This document shows, piece by piece, positions 1 to 7,736 of a stretch of DNA of 64,000 bases; positions within the stretch are counted from its first letter, which is position 1, and each line of letters starts with the position of its first letter. This stretch comes from CAYXAA01 sp964462985 (GTDB lineage: Bacteria; Pseudomonadota; Alphaproteobacteria; Rhizobiales; Stappiaceae). The stretch covers positions 21,986 through 85,985 of the forward strand of contig CAYXAA010000017.1 in NCBI GenBank assembly GCA_964462985.1. Reading direction: 5' to 3'. Both the position numbers and the translations under genes were made by a program. The notes under the pieces were generated by a model that saw only the letters and a list, made by a program, of their open reading frames with translations, was not told the origin of the DNA and made no database searches.

Positions 1-98
1 GGCGACTGCGCCCGCACCACGTGCGGTGCGGCGAGGGTTGCGGCGCCGGCTGCCGTGACGAGCCCGGTCCTTGTCAGAAAGTCGCGTCTGTTCTGCAT
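1..98 (-). CDS. dctP: TRAP transporter substrate-binding protein DctP, N-terminal fragment
   Basis: Only the first 32 codons lie in the window; the gene runs off the left edge. The peptide starts MQNRRDFLTRTGL and continues into an alanine-rich hydrophobic stretch ending near HVVRAQS, a twin-arginine (Tat) signal peptide (RRDFL) with a probable cleavage site after ARAQ-like residues. A ribosome binding site AGGAGAG lies just upstream of the ATG. It follows dctQ and dctM on the same strand with an 88-base gap, so it is most likely the periplasmic solute receptor of this TRAP transporter. The family assignment rests mainly on context, because the mature domain is outside the window. Confidence 0.7.
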   Translation of the reverse strand, partial: MQNRRDFLTRTGLVTAAGAATLAAPHVVRAQS

Positions 99-186
99 TG
101 CACCTCTCCTCTGTGGTTTGTCCCGGCCGTTCTGGGGACCTTGCGGCCTTGTTGTTGTCGTCTCGTCGGTGCCGGGGCCGGTCGCC

Positions 187-1512
187 TTACCCCCGGATGT
201 AAACATGCTGCGGCAGCCAAAGTGCGATCTGCGGAAAGGCCATGATCACGACAAGCGCGATGATCATCACCAGCACGAAGGGAGTGATCGAGCGGTAGAT
301 GTCGTGGAGGCTGACCTCGGGCGGCGCCATCGCCCGCATCAGGAACAGGTTGTAGCCGAAGGGCGGAGTCATGTAGGCGATCTGACAGGTGATGGTGTAG
401 AGAATGCCGTACCAGATCAGGTCGAAGCCGAGTGCCTTCACCAGGGGGACATAGAGCGGCGCCACGATCACCAGCATGGCGGTGTCGTCCAGAAACATCC
501 CCATGATCAGGTAGGAGGCCTGCATCAGGATCAGGATCTGCCACGGGGTAAGGCCAAGATCCTCGACGAAAACGCGCTCGATTGCCCTGACCGCACCGAG
601 TCCGTCGAACACGGCGCCGAAACACAGAGCCGCGACGATGATCCACATGAACATGCAGGAGACGCCGAGGGTCTTGTGCAGCGTGTCGCGCATGACCCGC
701 CACGTCAACTTGCGCCGCACGGCTGCCGCGACCGTGGCGCCGATTGCCCCAATTGCAGAGCTTTCGACCAGGCTGGTCTTGCCGGCGACGAACAGCCCCG
801 TCATCGACAGGAAGATCAGGAACGGCAGGATGCCGGCCGACAGCAGCCTCAGCTTCACGCTCCATGGCACGGCGCGTTCCTCGGGCGACAGCGTCGGCCC
901 GAGCGACGGCTGCAGCCAGCAGCGGATCGCGATATAGGCGATGAACATGCCGGCCATCATCAGGCCCGGGAACACGCCGGCGAGCCACAGCTGGCCGACC
1001 GGTTGGCGCGCGATCATGGCATAAAGCACAAGCACGACCGAGGGCGGCACCAGGATCCCGAGTGTCGAGCCGGCCTGGATCACGCCGGTGACCATGACCT
1101 TGTCGTAGCCGCGTCGGAGCAGTTCCGGCAGAGCGATGGTTGCGCCGATCGCCATCCCGGCGACGGACAGGCCGTTCATCGCCGAGATCACCACCATCAG
1201 CAGGATGGTGCCGATGGCGAGCCCGCCGCGCACGGGGCCGAACCAGACGTGGAACATCTTGTAGAGGTCGTCGGCGATGCCCGATTCCGACAGCATATAG
1301 CCCATGTAGATGAAGAGCGGCAGCGTCAGCAGCGCGTACCATTTCATGAGCTTCATCGCCGCCGAGAACGGCAGTTCGACCCCTCCGGTACCCCAAAGCA
1401 ACAGTGCAAAGATTGCTCCGATGAAACCGATCGCGCCGAACACGCGCTGTCCCGTGAGGAGCAGCACCAGCATGCCGGCGAACATCAGGATGGCGATCAG
1501 ATCATAGCTCAC
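187..1512 (-). CDS. dctM: TRAP transporter large permease DctM
   Basis: About 441 residues, the usual size of a DctM/SiaM-type large TRAP subunit, with roughly 12 hydrophobic segments through its length. It catalyses Na+-coupled uptake of a small, usually carboxylated, solute delivered by the periplasmic receptor. The chosen start is a GTG at 1512 (protein begins VSYDLIAILMFAG), which overlaps the dctQ stop in a GTGA arrangement typical of translational coupling. An upstream in-frame ATG would add a non-hydrophobic, out-of-family extension inside dctQ and is rejected. Substrate cannot be read from the sequence; the amidohydrolase at the head of the operon suggests an acylated amino acid or related carboxylate. 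Confidence 0.93.
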   Translation of the reverse strand: MSYDLIAILMFAGMLVLLLTGQRVFGAIGFIGAIFALLLWGTGGVELPFSAAMKLMKWYALLTLPLFIYMGYMLSESGIADDLYKMFHVWFGPVRGGLAIGTILLMVVISAMNGLSVAGMAIGATIALPELLRRGYDKVMVTGVIQAGSTLGILVPPSVVLVLYAMIARQPVGQLWLAGVFPGLMMAGMFIAYIAIRCWLQPSLGPTLSPEERAVPWSVKLRLLSAGILPFLIFLSMTGLFVAGKTSLVESSAIGAIGATVAAAVRRKLTWRVMRDTLHKTLGVSCMFMWIIVAALCFGAVFDGLGAVRAIERVFVEDLGLTPWQILILMQASYLIMGMFLDDTAMLVIVAPLYVPLVKALGFDLIWYGILYTITCQIAYMTPPFGYNLFLMRAMAPPEVSLHDIYRSITPFVLVMIIALVVIMAFPQIALWLPQHVYIRG

Positions 1513-2036
1513 GCGAGGGTCTCCCCTCGCGCAGCGGCAATGTCCTTGAAGAACTGCGCCACCGTCTGCAGCAGCATGAGCGCGATGCCGATGCACATCA
1601 CGATCTTGATCGGCGCCATGTAGGGCGCCCAGGCGGAGTAGCTGCTTTCGCCGTATTGCAGGGCGTAGGCCGTGCTCGACACGCCGCCATAGAGCATCAC
1701 CGCGAGGTAGAAGATAAGGAACAGCACCGTTACGACGTCGATGGCCGCCCGTGTCCGCGGAGACCAGCGCGCATAGACGAGGTCCATCCGGACATGGCTG
1801 TCATGCTTCATCGACCAGCCGCCGCCCAGCATGAAGTACGCGGACATCGCGAACTGGGCCATTTCCAGTGTCCAGATCGGCGAGGAGGAGACGAGGCCGT
1901 AGTCGAGGGCGCCGCGCATGATCGCGGAGTACATCAGGATGCCGATCATCGCGAAGATCAGGTACATCGTCGCGACGCCGACGACACCGTTCACGGCGTC
2001 GACCCATCGTACGTAGGCTTTGATTGCTTTCGGCAT
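1509..2036 (-). CDS. dctQ: TRAP transporter small permease DctQ
   Basis: 175 residues with four hydrophobic segments, matching the DctQ small membrane subunit that supports the large permease and receptor docking. It begins MPKAIKAYVRWVD, with an AAGGGG ribosome binding site just upstream. Its stop overlaps the GTG start of dctM by four bases, and it lies 48 bases after the amidohydrolase gene, so the four genes probably form one transcript. The order Q-M-P is common for TRAP operons. Confidence 0.92.
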   Translation of the reverse strand: MPKAIKAYVRWVDAVNGVVGVATMYLIFAMIGILMYSAIMRGALDYGLVSSSPIWTLEMAQFAMSAYFMLGGGWSMKHDSHVRMDLVYARWSPRTRAAIDVVTVLFLIFYLAVMLYGGVSSTAYALQYGESSYSAWAPYMAPIKIVMCIGIALMLLQTVAQFFKDIAAARGETLA

Positions 2037-2084
2037 GGTCCCCTTTTCCAGTCGAAGCCTGCGCCGGTTCCCTGATAATCCTCG

Positions 2085-2855
2085 TCACGTCACGGCCGGG
2101 AGCACGGACAACAGAAGGTCGGCAAGCCGGTCGCCCCAGGCCTGCTCCGCCGCGGCGGAAGCAAGCTGATCGTTGCGGATTTCGATCATGATACAGGCAA
2201 GGTCCCGTCCCTCACCGTGCCGCGTCAGCGTGTAGTAGACGCCGTCGGCGGCCGAGTAAGGCTGATTGTCGCCGACGGTGAGGTCCGGCAGGCTGGTCAG
2301 CGCCGCAATCATCGGTGTGAACAGGCGGCGGTCGTTATCGGCGATCAGCCCGACCTGCCAGGGTCGCGCGACCCCCTTATAGACCGGCGTGAAGCTGTGC
2401 ACGGCGACGAGCACGCTGTGCATCGTGGCCGCGTCGCGGCTGTCGAGGAGGCTTGTCACCGCGTCGTGATAGGGTGTGTGGACCGCAGCAATCCGCGCTG
2501 CGCGCTCGACTTCGGAGAGCTTCGCATTGCCGGGAATGGTTGTGGATTCGCTGATTTCCGGAATGAGGTCCGATGCGGACGGATCGCGATTGCAGTCGAT
2601 GACGAGGCGGGACACCGTCGGGTAGACCAGCGGCGCATCAAGTCTTTCCGACAGCCGGAGGCTGACACCGAGAGCGCCGGGGTCCCAGGCGATGTGGGCA
2701 GAAACATCGGCCGGGGTCAGGCCAAGCGTACCGAAGGCCTCGGGAATTCGGTTAGAGGCATGGTCGCACAGCACGACGAACGGACCCAGCCCGTTGCCGT
2801 TGACGACGGCGACCGGGTCCCCCCCCGTTGCGGCATGTCCGCTGCGCCCCTGCAT
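2085..2855 (-). CDS. N-formylglutamate amidohydrolase family protein
   Basis: 256 residues of the FGase family (PF05013). The N-terminal motif VLCDHASNRIP and a later VHSFTPVYKG segment are typical; these contribute metal-binding and catalytic residues in HutG-type enzymes, which hydrolyse N-formyl-L-glutamate to formate and glutamate. No other histidine-degradation gene is nearby; instead the gene heads a TRAP transporter operon and is divergent from an RpiR-family regulator. Many family members are annotated by homology only, so the substrate may be another N-acyl amino acid brought in by the transporter. The ATG at 2855 has a purine-rich GAGGCGGA upstream. Confidence 0.85.
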   Translation of the reverse strand: MQGRSGHAATGGDPVAVVNGNGLGPFVVLCDHASNRIPEAFGTLGLTPADVSAHIAWDPGALGVSLRLSERLDAPLVYPTVSRLVIDCNRDPSASDLIPEISESTTIPGNAKLSEVERAARIAAVHTPYHDAVTSLLDSRDAATMHSVLVAVHSFTPVYKGVARPWQVGLIADNDRRLFTPMIAALTSLPDLTVGDNQPYSAADGVYYTLTRHGEGRDLACIMIEIRNDQLASAAAEQAWGDRLADLLLSVLPAVT

Positions 2856-2929
2856 TCAATCCGCCTCTGCCTACGGAATGCGCAGCCGCCTGTTCTATTT
2901 GTTACAATCTTGTGCGGTGCGCTGAAGTC

Positions 2930-2945
2930 TGTATGATTTCATACA
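2930..2945. promoter_or_regulatory. Perfect palindrome TGTATGA-TT-TCATACA, likely RpiR-family operator
   Basis: Two 7-base half-sites in perfect inverted repeat with a 2-base spacer lie in the 109-base divergent intergenic region, 20 bases before the regulator ATG. A second short palindrome TTGTTACAA is at 2899-2907. The location suits control of both the regulator and the amidohydrolase/TRAP operon. Binding by the adjacent RpiR protein is inferred from position and symmetry. Confidence 0.55.
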
Positions 2946-2964
2946 AAGCGAGGCGCAAAGTCAA

Positions 2965-3864
2965 ATGGTAAAAGGCGTCAGCCCGTCACTCGGATCGGAC
3001 ACTGCGGAGCCGCTGGACCAGCCTCTGGTCGAGGTGATCCGCGAGCGCCTTGATGAGTTCACGGCGACCGAACGGCGTGCAGCTCTGGCGCTCCTCGCCA
3101 ATTATCCACTGCTTGGTCTGGGTACGGTTGCAGAGTTTGCACATGGTGCCGGCGTCAGCTCGCCGACGATCCTGCGCTTTACCGCTCGCCTCGGGTTTGC
3201 GACCTATGCGGAGTTCCAGAAGCGGCTGCGCGGCGAGCTCGAGGACCGGTTGAAGTCACCGCTTGCCAAGGCGACGGCGCCGAGTTTTCCGGCTGCCGAG
3301 ATCGAGGACGATCTTCCCGGCGCGATCCTTGACAACATCCGCGAGACTTTCCGCCACCTGCCGCCGGCCGAACTCGGTGCCGTGGTACGCCTGATCGGCG
3401 ACGAACGCCGTACCGTCTATTTCCTGGGTGGCCGTTTCACTGATGCGCTCGCGCGCTACATGGCGGCCCACCTGAGGATCGTGCGCGGCAAGGTCATCCA
3501 TATCGCCGGCCAGGAGGACAACTGGCGCGACTTCCTTATCGATATGACGCGGCGGGACGTGCTGGTGGTGTTTGACATCCGCCGCTACCAGGCCAACGTG
3601 GTACGGCTGGCGACCGCGGCCGCCGAGCGCGGGGTTTCGGTTGTCCTTGTCACTGACGGTTGGCTGTCGCCGATCGCCAGCGTCGCCGCCCATGTGCTGC
3701 CGGCCCGTGTCGCCGTTCCCTCGCCATGGGATTCATCGACCGCGCTCCTTGCGATCGCCGAGGCGCTGATCGCCGGTGTGACCCGGGCCGACCACGCGCG
3801 AAGCGAGGCGCGCATGGCGATGCTTGAGCGCTACCGGGACGGAGACGATCTCCGGCCGGATTGA
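2965..3864 (+). CDS. MurR/RpiR family transcriptional regulator
   Basis: 299 residues. Residues about 20-90 form the RpiR-type helix-turn-helix (ATERRAALALLANYP, then VSSPTILRFTARLGF), and residues about 130-280 form a SIS sugar-phosphate-binding-type domain. The family represses or activates catabolic genes in response to a phosphorylated sugar or another small ligand. It is divergent from the N-formylglutamate amidohydrolase/TRAP operon, its likely target. The ATG follows a GAGG about 9 bases upstream. The effector is unknown; several RpiR proteins in alphaproteobacteria control non-sugar catabolism. Confidence 0.9.
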   Translation: MVKGVSPSLGSDTAEPLDQPLVEVIRERLDEFTATERRAALALLANYPLLGLGTVAEFAHGAGVSSPTILRFTARLGFATYAEFQKRLRGELEDRLKSPLAKATAPSFPAAEIEDDLPGAILDNIRETFRHLPPAELGAVVRLIGDERRTVYFLGGRFTDALARYMAAHLRIVRGKVIHIAGQEDNWRDFLIDMTRRDVLVVFDIRRYQANVVRLATAAAERGVSVVLVTDGWLSPIASVAAHVLPARVAVPSPWDSSTALLAIAEALIAGVTRADHARSEARMAMLERYRDGDDLRPD

Positions 3865-3904
3865 ACAGTCCTGCAAGCGTGTACGGGACGGTGCGCTCCT
3901 CCCG

Positions 3905-4810
3905 TCACTGTCCTCCCGGCAGCTCCGTGAACGCCCGGCGGAACGCCCTCGGCGACTGCCCAGTCTCTGCCGTGAACACGCGGGTGAAGTAGGCAGCGTC
4001 GGCGAAACCGAGGCGGTAGGCGATCTCGCCGATGCCGGTCTGGGTATAGGCGATCAGCCGACGTGCCTCGAGCATCTGCCGATCGCGGAGCAGTGCGGAG
4101 GCCGAGCGGCCGTAGCAGTCGCGGCAGACACGACTGAGGTGGGTCGGCGTTACGCCGAGTTCGGCAGCATAGGCGGAAACGCGGTGCTCGGTGGTGAACC
4201 GCGCTTCGACCAGCGCCTGGAAGCGGCGCGCCAGAAGAGCGGCCGCCCCGGTGCCGCCCGGCAGGTTGCGGGCATCGGTTCCGATCTGGCGGACACACCA
4301 GACCGCCACGAGGGCCGCGAAGGCGCGCAGCGCTGCCGCGCGGTGCGGCCGGTCACCGGCGTGTTCCTCGCCCATCAGCGCCATCATCCAGGGCGGCTCG
4401 GCAACGCCGCGGCACAAGACGGCATGGCTCAGTCGCTGTTCGAGGTCGACTTCCTTGAGCACTGGCGCCAGCACCGCCTCCGGCACCGTGACGACGACAC
4501 CTTCCGTCTGCGGAGCGAAGCGGAAACCATGCACGATCCTGGGCGGCATGTTGATCAGGAGGCCATTCTCGATCGGATAATCCTCTGCAACGATCCGCAC
4601 CGTACCGCCGCCGCTTGCGATCCAGAACACCTGATGCAGCGCCTTGTGCCGGTGCGGCGCGATACGCCATCGCCGCGGCCCACTGCGCACCGCGATCGTT
4701 TCAATGTGCAGCACGTCAGGAAAGCCGCGCCCAGCCGGCTCGCCATAAAGGTCGTAGTCCGGGACGGAAGCGAGGGCGGGCGCGACGGCAGGGTCATATG
4801 TTCGATTCAT
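3905..4810 (-). CDS. pobR: AraC-family regulator of pobA (PobR-type)
   Basis: 301 residues from the ATG at 4810 (MNRTYDPAVAPAL). A longer frame reaching 4948 would run into the pobA start and is unlikely. Residues about 30-140 form an AraC-type cupin (HRHKALHQVFWI is typical), and the last about 100 residues carry two helix-turn-helix motifs ending in the AraC signature (GFADAAYFTRVFTAETGQSP). AraC-type PobR proteins activate pobA in response to 4-hydroxybenzoate in Pseudomonas and rhizobia. It is divergent from pobA, with 115 bases between the two starts. Confidence 0.88.
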   Translation of the reverse strand: MNRTYDPAVAPALASVPDYDLYGEPAGRGFPDVLHIETIAVRSGPRRWRIAPHRHKALHQVFWIASGGGTVRIVAEDYPIENGLLINMPPRIVHGFRFAPQTEGVVVTVPEAVLAPVLKEVDLEQRLSHAVLCRGVAEPPWMMALMGEEHAGDRPHRAAALRAFAALVAVWCVRQIGTDARNLPGGTGAAALLARRFQALVEARFTTEHRVSAYAAELGVTPTHLSRVCRDCYGRSASALLRDRQMLEARRLIAYTQTGIGEIAYRLGFADAAYFTRVFTAETGQSPRAFRRAFTELPGGQ

Positions 4811-4877
4811 CCTGGTATTAGTTCGATCGCTCCATTCCCTTGTCCAGTCTGATTCGAGAGCCTCGCCTTGACAACTT

Positions 4878-4899
4878 GGCGACGCCTTCCGGCATCGCC
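4878..4899. promoter_or_regulatory. Imperfect inverted repeat in the pobR-pobA intergenic region
   Basis: GGCGACGCC and GGCATCGCC are inverted copies with one mismatch, separated by TTCC. A TTGACA-like hexamer lies just upstream at 4868-4873. The spot, 27-48 bases before the pobA ATG, suits an activator site or overlaps the core promoter. Assignment to PobR is inferred from position only. Confidence 0.35.
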
Positions 4900-4925
4900 T
4901 GAACAAGATTGCGGGGGAGTGTCTC

Positions 4926-6098
4926 ATGCGCACCGACGTCGTCATCATTGGAGGCGGGCCATCCGGTCTGCTGCTGTCGCAGCTTCTTCACCTGAACGGT
5001 ATTGCCAGCGTGATCGTGGAGCGCAGGAGCCGGGACTATGTGCTGTCGCGGGTTCGCGCCGGTGTGCTGGAGCAAGGCATGGTCGACCTGCTGCGCGAAG
5101 CCCAGGTCGGAGCCCGCATGGACCGCGAGGGTCTCATACACACAGGTTTCGACATTGCTTTCGACGACCGCCGCCGGCGGATCGATCTGGAAGGGTTGAC
5201 CGGCGGCAAGACGGTGATGGTCTACGGCCAGACGGAGGTGACCCACGACCTTTATGCCGCACGCGACGGCATGGGCGGCACCGTGATCGACGAGGCCGAG
5301 GCGGTGACCCCACACGATGTTGAAAGCGACCGGCCCTTCGTCACCTATGAAAAGAGTGGCGAGACGCACCGCATCGACTGCACCTTCATCGCCGGTTGTG
5401 ATGGCTTCCACGGCGTGTCGCGCGAGAGCATTCCGGCCGATAAGCGCCGGGAATTCGAGCTCACCTATCCGTTCGGGTGGCTTGGCGTGCTCGCCGACGT
5501 GCCGCCGGTGTCCCACGAGCTCATCTACGCCCATCATCCGCGAGGCTTCGCTCTGTGCTCGATGCGCTCCATGACACGCTCGCGCTACTACGTGCAATGC
5601 CCGCTGACGGAGAAGGTCGAAGACTGGCCCGACGACCGGTTCTGGGACGAACTCAGGACGCGGTTGCCGGCGCAGACCGCGGCCGCCGTGACCACCGGCC
5701 CGTCGATCGAGAAGAGCATCGCGCCGCTTCGCAGCTACGTTTGCGAGACCATGCGCCATGGCCGACTGTTTCTTGCCGGTGACGCGGCGCACATTGTGCC
5801 GCCGACCGGCGCCAAGGGCCTCAACCTGGCGGCGTCCGACATCTTCTATCTGTCTCGGGCGATGATCGATTTCTACAAGAAGGACGATGAGACCGGGCTC
5901 AGGGACTACGCACGACGCGCGGTGGCGCGGGTATGGAAGGCGGAGCGGTTTTCGTGGTGGATGACAAGCCTTCTGCACGTCTTTCCGGAAAAGGGTGCCT
6001 TCGGCGCGCGCATCCAGCACGCGGAGCTTGATTACCTGTTCTCCTCGAAGGCGGCCCAGACGGTGATCGCGGAAAACTACGTCGGGCTGCCGTACTGA
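4926..6098 (+). CDS. pobA: 4-hydroxybenzoate 3-monooxygenase
   Basis: 390 residues, the standard length of p-hydroxybenzoate hydroxylase. It has the N-terminal FAD-binding GGGPSG motif, the RSRDYVLSRVRAGVLEQG segment typical of PobA, and the C-terminal GDAAHIVPPTGAKGLN flavin motif. The enzyme uses NAD(P)H and O2 to convert 4-hydroxybenzoate into protocatechuate, which feeds the beta-ketoadipate pathway; no pca genes are in the window. A GGGGGAG ribosome binding site lies close to the ATG. The divergent AraC-type regulator is its expected activator. Confidence 0.97.
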   Translation: MRTDVVIIGGGPSGLLLSQLLHLNGIASVIVERRSRDYVLSRVRAGVLEQGMVDLLREAQVGARMDREGLIHTGFDIAFDDRRRRIDLEGLTGGKTVMVYGQTEVTHDLYAARDGMGGTVIDEAEAVTPHDVESDRPFVTYEKSGETHRIDCTFIAGCDGFHGVSRESIPADKRREFELTYPFGWLGVLADVPPVSHELIYAHHPRGFALCSMRSMTRSRYYVQCPLTEKVEDWPDDRFWDELRTRLPAQTAAAVTTGPSIEKSIAPLRSYVCETMRHGRLFLAGDAAHIVPPTGAKGLNLAASDIFYLSRAMIDFYKKDDETGLRDYARRAVARVWKAERFSWWMTSLLHVFPEKGAFGARIQHAELDYLFSSKAAQTVIAENYVGLPY

Positions 6099-6158
6099 CG
6101 CCGGGCAGAGATCCGGTATGGCGTCACGAGGTTCGCAGCCTCGGAACGTTGCTCCGAA

Positions 6159-6416
6159 CTAGCGCTTCTTCGGCAGCGGACCAACCCCCAGGCGCGGCAG
6201 GTTGATCGGCGGCGCCGTCGGTGACCGGCGGCGCGACGGCAGGATAACGGCGAAGATCGTTACCGCCACCGGCCAGAAGGCGGCGGCAAGCAGGGCGAGG
6301 GCGACGGCCCGGACCGAGCGTCTGCCGTTCGAGGCAAGTTCGAATGATGCCATCAGGAGGTAAGTCGCGGCAACGACGCCATAGGCGACGCCGAAGGGCA
6401 GCACAACCGAAGTCAT
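6159..6416 (-). CDS. Small two-helix membrane protein of unknown function
   Basis: 85 residues from the ATG at 6416 (MTSVVLPFGVAYG), preceded by an AAGGA ribosome binding site. Two hydrophobic segments lie at about residues 8-24 and 34-57, followed by a basic, proline-rich cytosolic tail ending GPLPKKR. It sits between pobA (convergent) and the binding-protein gene. I do not recognise a family. A longer form starting at 6470 is possible but adds a non-hydrophobic leader without a good ribosome binding site. Confidence 0.55.
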   Translation of the reverse strand: MTSVVLPFGVAYGVVAATYLLMASFELASNGRRSVRAVALALLAAAFWPVAVTIFAVILPSRRRSPTAPPINLPRLGVGPLPKKR

Positions 6417-6599
6417 CGCGGGGTTCCTTGTCCCAGCGGCCGATAGGCAGAGGCGGCCGCGTCCGGGCACGGATCAAACGTCTTCGTCGAGCAGCGTTCC
6501 TCAATCCGGTATTGCGGCAGATGCTTCGACCACAACGTCGGCAAACGTAGGAAGGCATGGTGGAGAGTGCAATCCGCAGTTCCGACAAGCACCTGGCAT

Positions 6600-7736
6600 C
6601 TATTGAAGCCGCAGCGCCTCGTTCCAGCGCTCGATCAGGCGCTGGCGCTTGACCTGGTCGAGATAAACCACAAGGGCCGGGCCGACCGGGATCGGCCGGA
6701 GACGATCGCCATAGACCTTGTGCATGCGTGAGGCGGTGTTCTCGCCGTCGACGCGGGGATTGAGCGCTGGCAGTCCGACCTTCTCGGCGAGCACCTTCTG
6801 ACCTGCTGGAGAAAGCATGAAATCGAGGAAGGCGGCGCCGAGGTCGGGGGCGGTGGCCGCCTTGGGCACCAGCGCGGTGCGGGTCATGACCACCGTGTAG
6901 TCTTCGGGGAAGATGATGCCGAGGTCCGGGGCAGTGCGCGCCCAAGCGGCGGCATAGGAGCCGAGAATGTTGTAGCCCAACATGAAGCGACCGTCGGCGA
7001 CGCGCTCCACGATCGCCGAGGAGTTGGAATAAAGCTTCACGCCGGCGGCGCCGAGCGCCGAAAACAGCTTCCAGATGTCCGAGTTGTGCTCGCGGTCGCG
7101 GGCAAGGAAGAACAGGCCGAGACCGGCACGTTCGACATCATAGGTTCCGACGCGGCCGTAGGCCTCGGTCTCGTTGTCGGTGAGGAAGGCAGTGAGTGCG
7201 CCGTGGCTCTTCGGCGGCTCCCGATCGGTGAAGGCAGCCTTGTTGTAGATGATCACGGCTGGCTCGAAGGTGACCCCGAAGACGGTATCGCGCCAGCGCG
7301 CCCAAGCCGGCAGTGGGGCGGCCTCCACGAGGTCGAGCGGTTGGGCAAGACCGTCGTTGCCGAGCTTCACTTGCAGGTCCATGGCGGAGGAGAAGGCGAG
7401 GTCCGCTGTCGGGTGGCCGGTGTCGCTCTCCTCGACGATGCGCTCATAGATCTCCTGGGTCAGGAGCTCGTGGTAGTCGATGCCGACCAGGCGGTGACTC
7501 TCGCGAAAGGCGTTGATCAGCGGCTGGGCGATCGTCTCGTCGAGCGAGGAATAGACCGTTACGGTCCGCGTCGCCTGGGTTGGATCCAGTGGTGGATAGA
7601 ACCCGGCCCGCGCCGGCGCCATCATCGCTGTCAGGAGCGCAAGAATCTGGAGCAGGAAACTTAGTCGGGTCGGCATTGCCTCAGGGCTGAGGAGCCTCCA
7701 CTTTGGCGCGGCGGAGGCCACCATCAGCATCGTCAC
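6600..7736 (-). CDS. Iron(III)-type ABC transporter substrate-binding protein, orphan
   Basis: 378 residues. A signal peptide begins at the internal Met 21 (MPTRLSFLLQILALL, cleaved near APARA). The mature part has the two-lobed periplasmic binding fold (VTVYSSLDE at the start, IIYNKAAFTD, LDFMLSPAGQKVLAE near the end), as in FbpA-like or thiamine/phosphonate-type receptors. The frame opens with a GTG that overlaps the maeB stop as GTGA, so translation may be coupled; the true start could instead be the ATG at 7676 with GAGG nearby. No permease or ATPase gene is adjacent. Related proteins in alphaproteobacteria sometimes feed two-component sensors rather than transport. Confidence 0.8.
   Translation of the reverse strand: MTMLMVASAAPKWRLLSPEAMPTRLSFLLQILALLTAMMAPARAGFYPPLDPTQATRTVTVYSSLDETIAQPLINAFRESHRLVGIDYHELLTQEIYERIVEESDTGHPTADLAFSSAMDLQVKLGNDGLAQPLDLVEAAPLPAWARWRDTVFGVTFEPAVIIYNKAAFTDREPPKSHGALTAFLTDNETEAYGRVGTYDVERAGLGLFFLARDREHNSDIWKLFSALGAAGVKLYSNSSAIVERVADGRFMLGYNILGSYAAAWARTAPDLGIIFPEDYTVVMTRTALVPKAATAPDLGAAFLDFMLSPAGQKVLAEKVGLPALNPRVDGENTASRMHKVYGDRLRPIPVGPALVVYLDQVKRQRLIERWNEALRLQ

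Noticed and set aside
55..1623. Plus-strand open frame of 522 codons
   Set aside because: Antisense to dctM and dctQ; its His/Asp-rich composition is a reverse-strand artefact.
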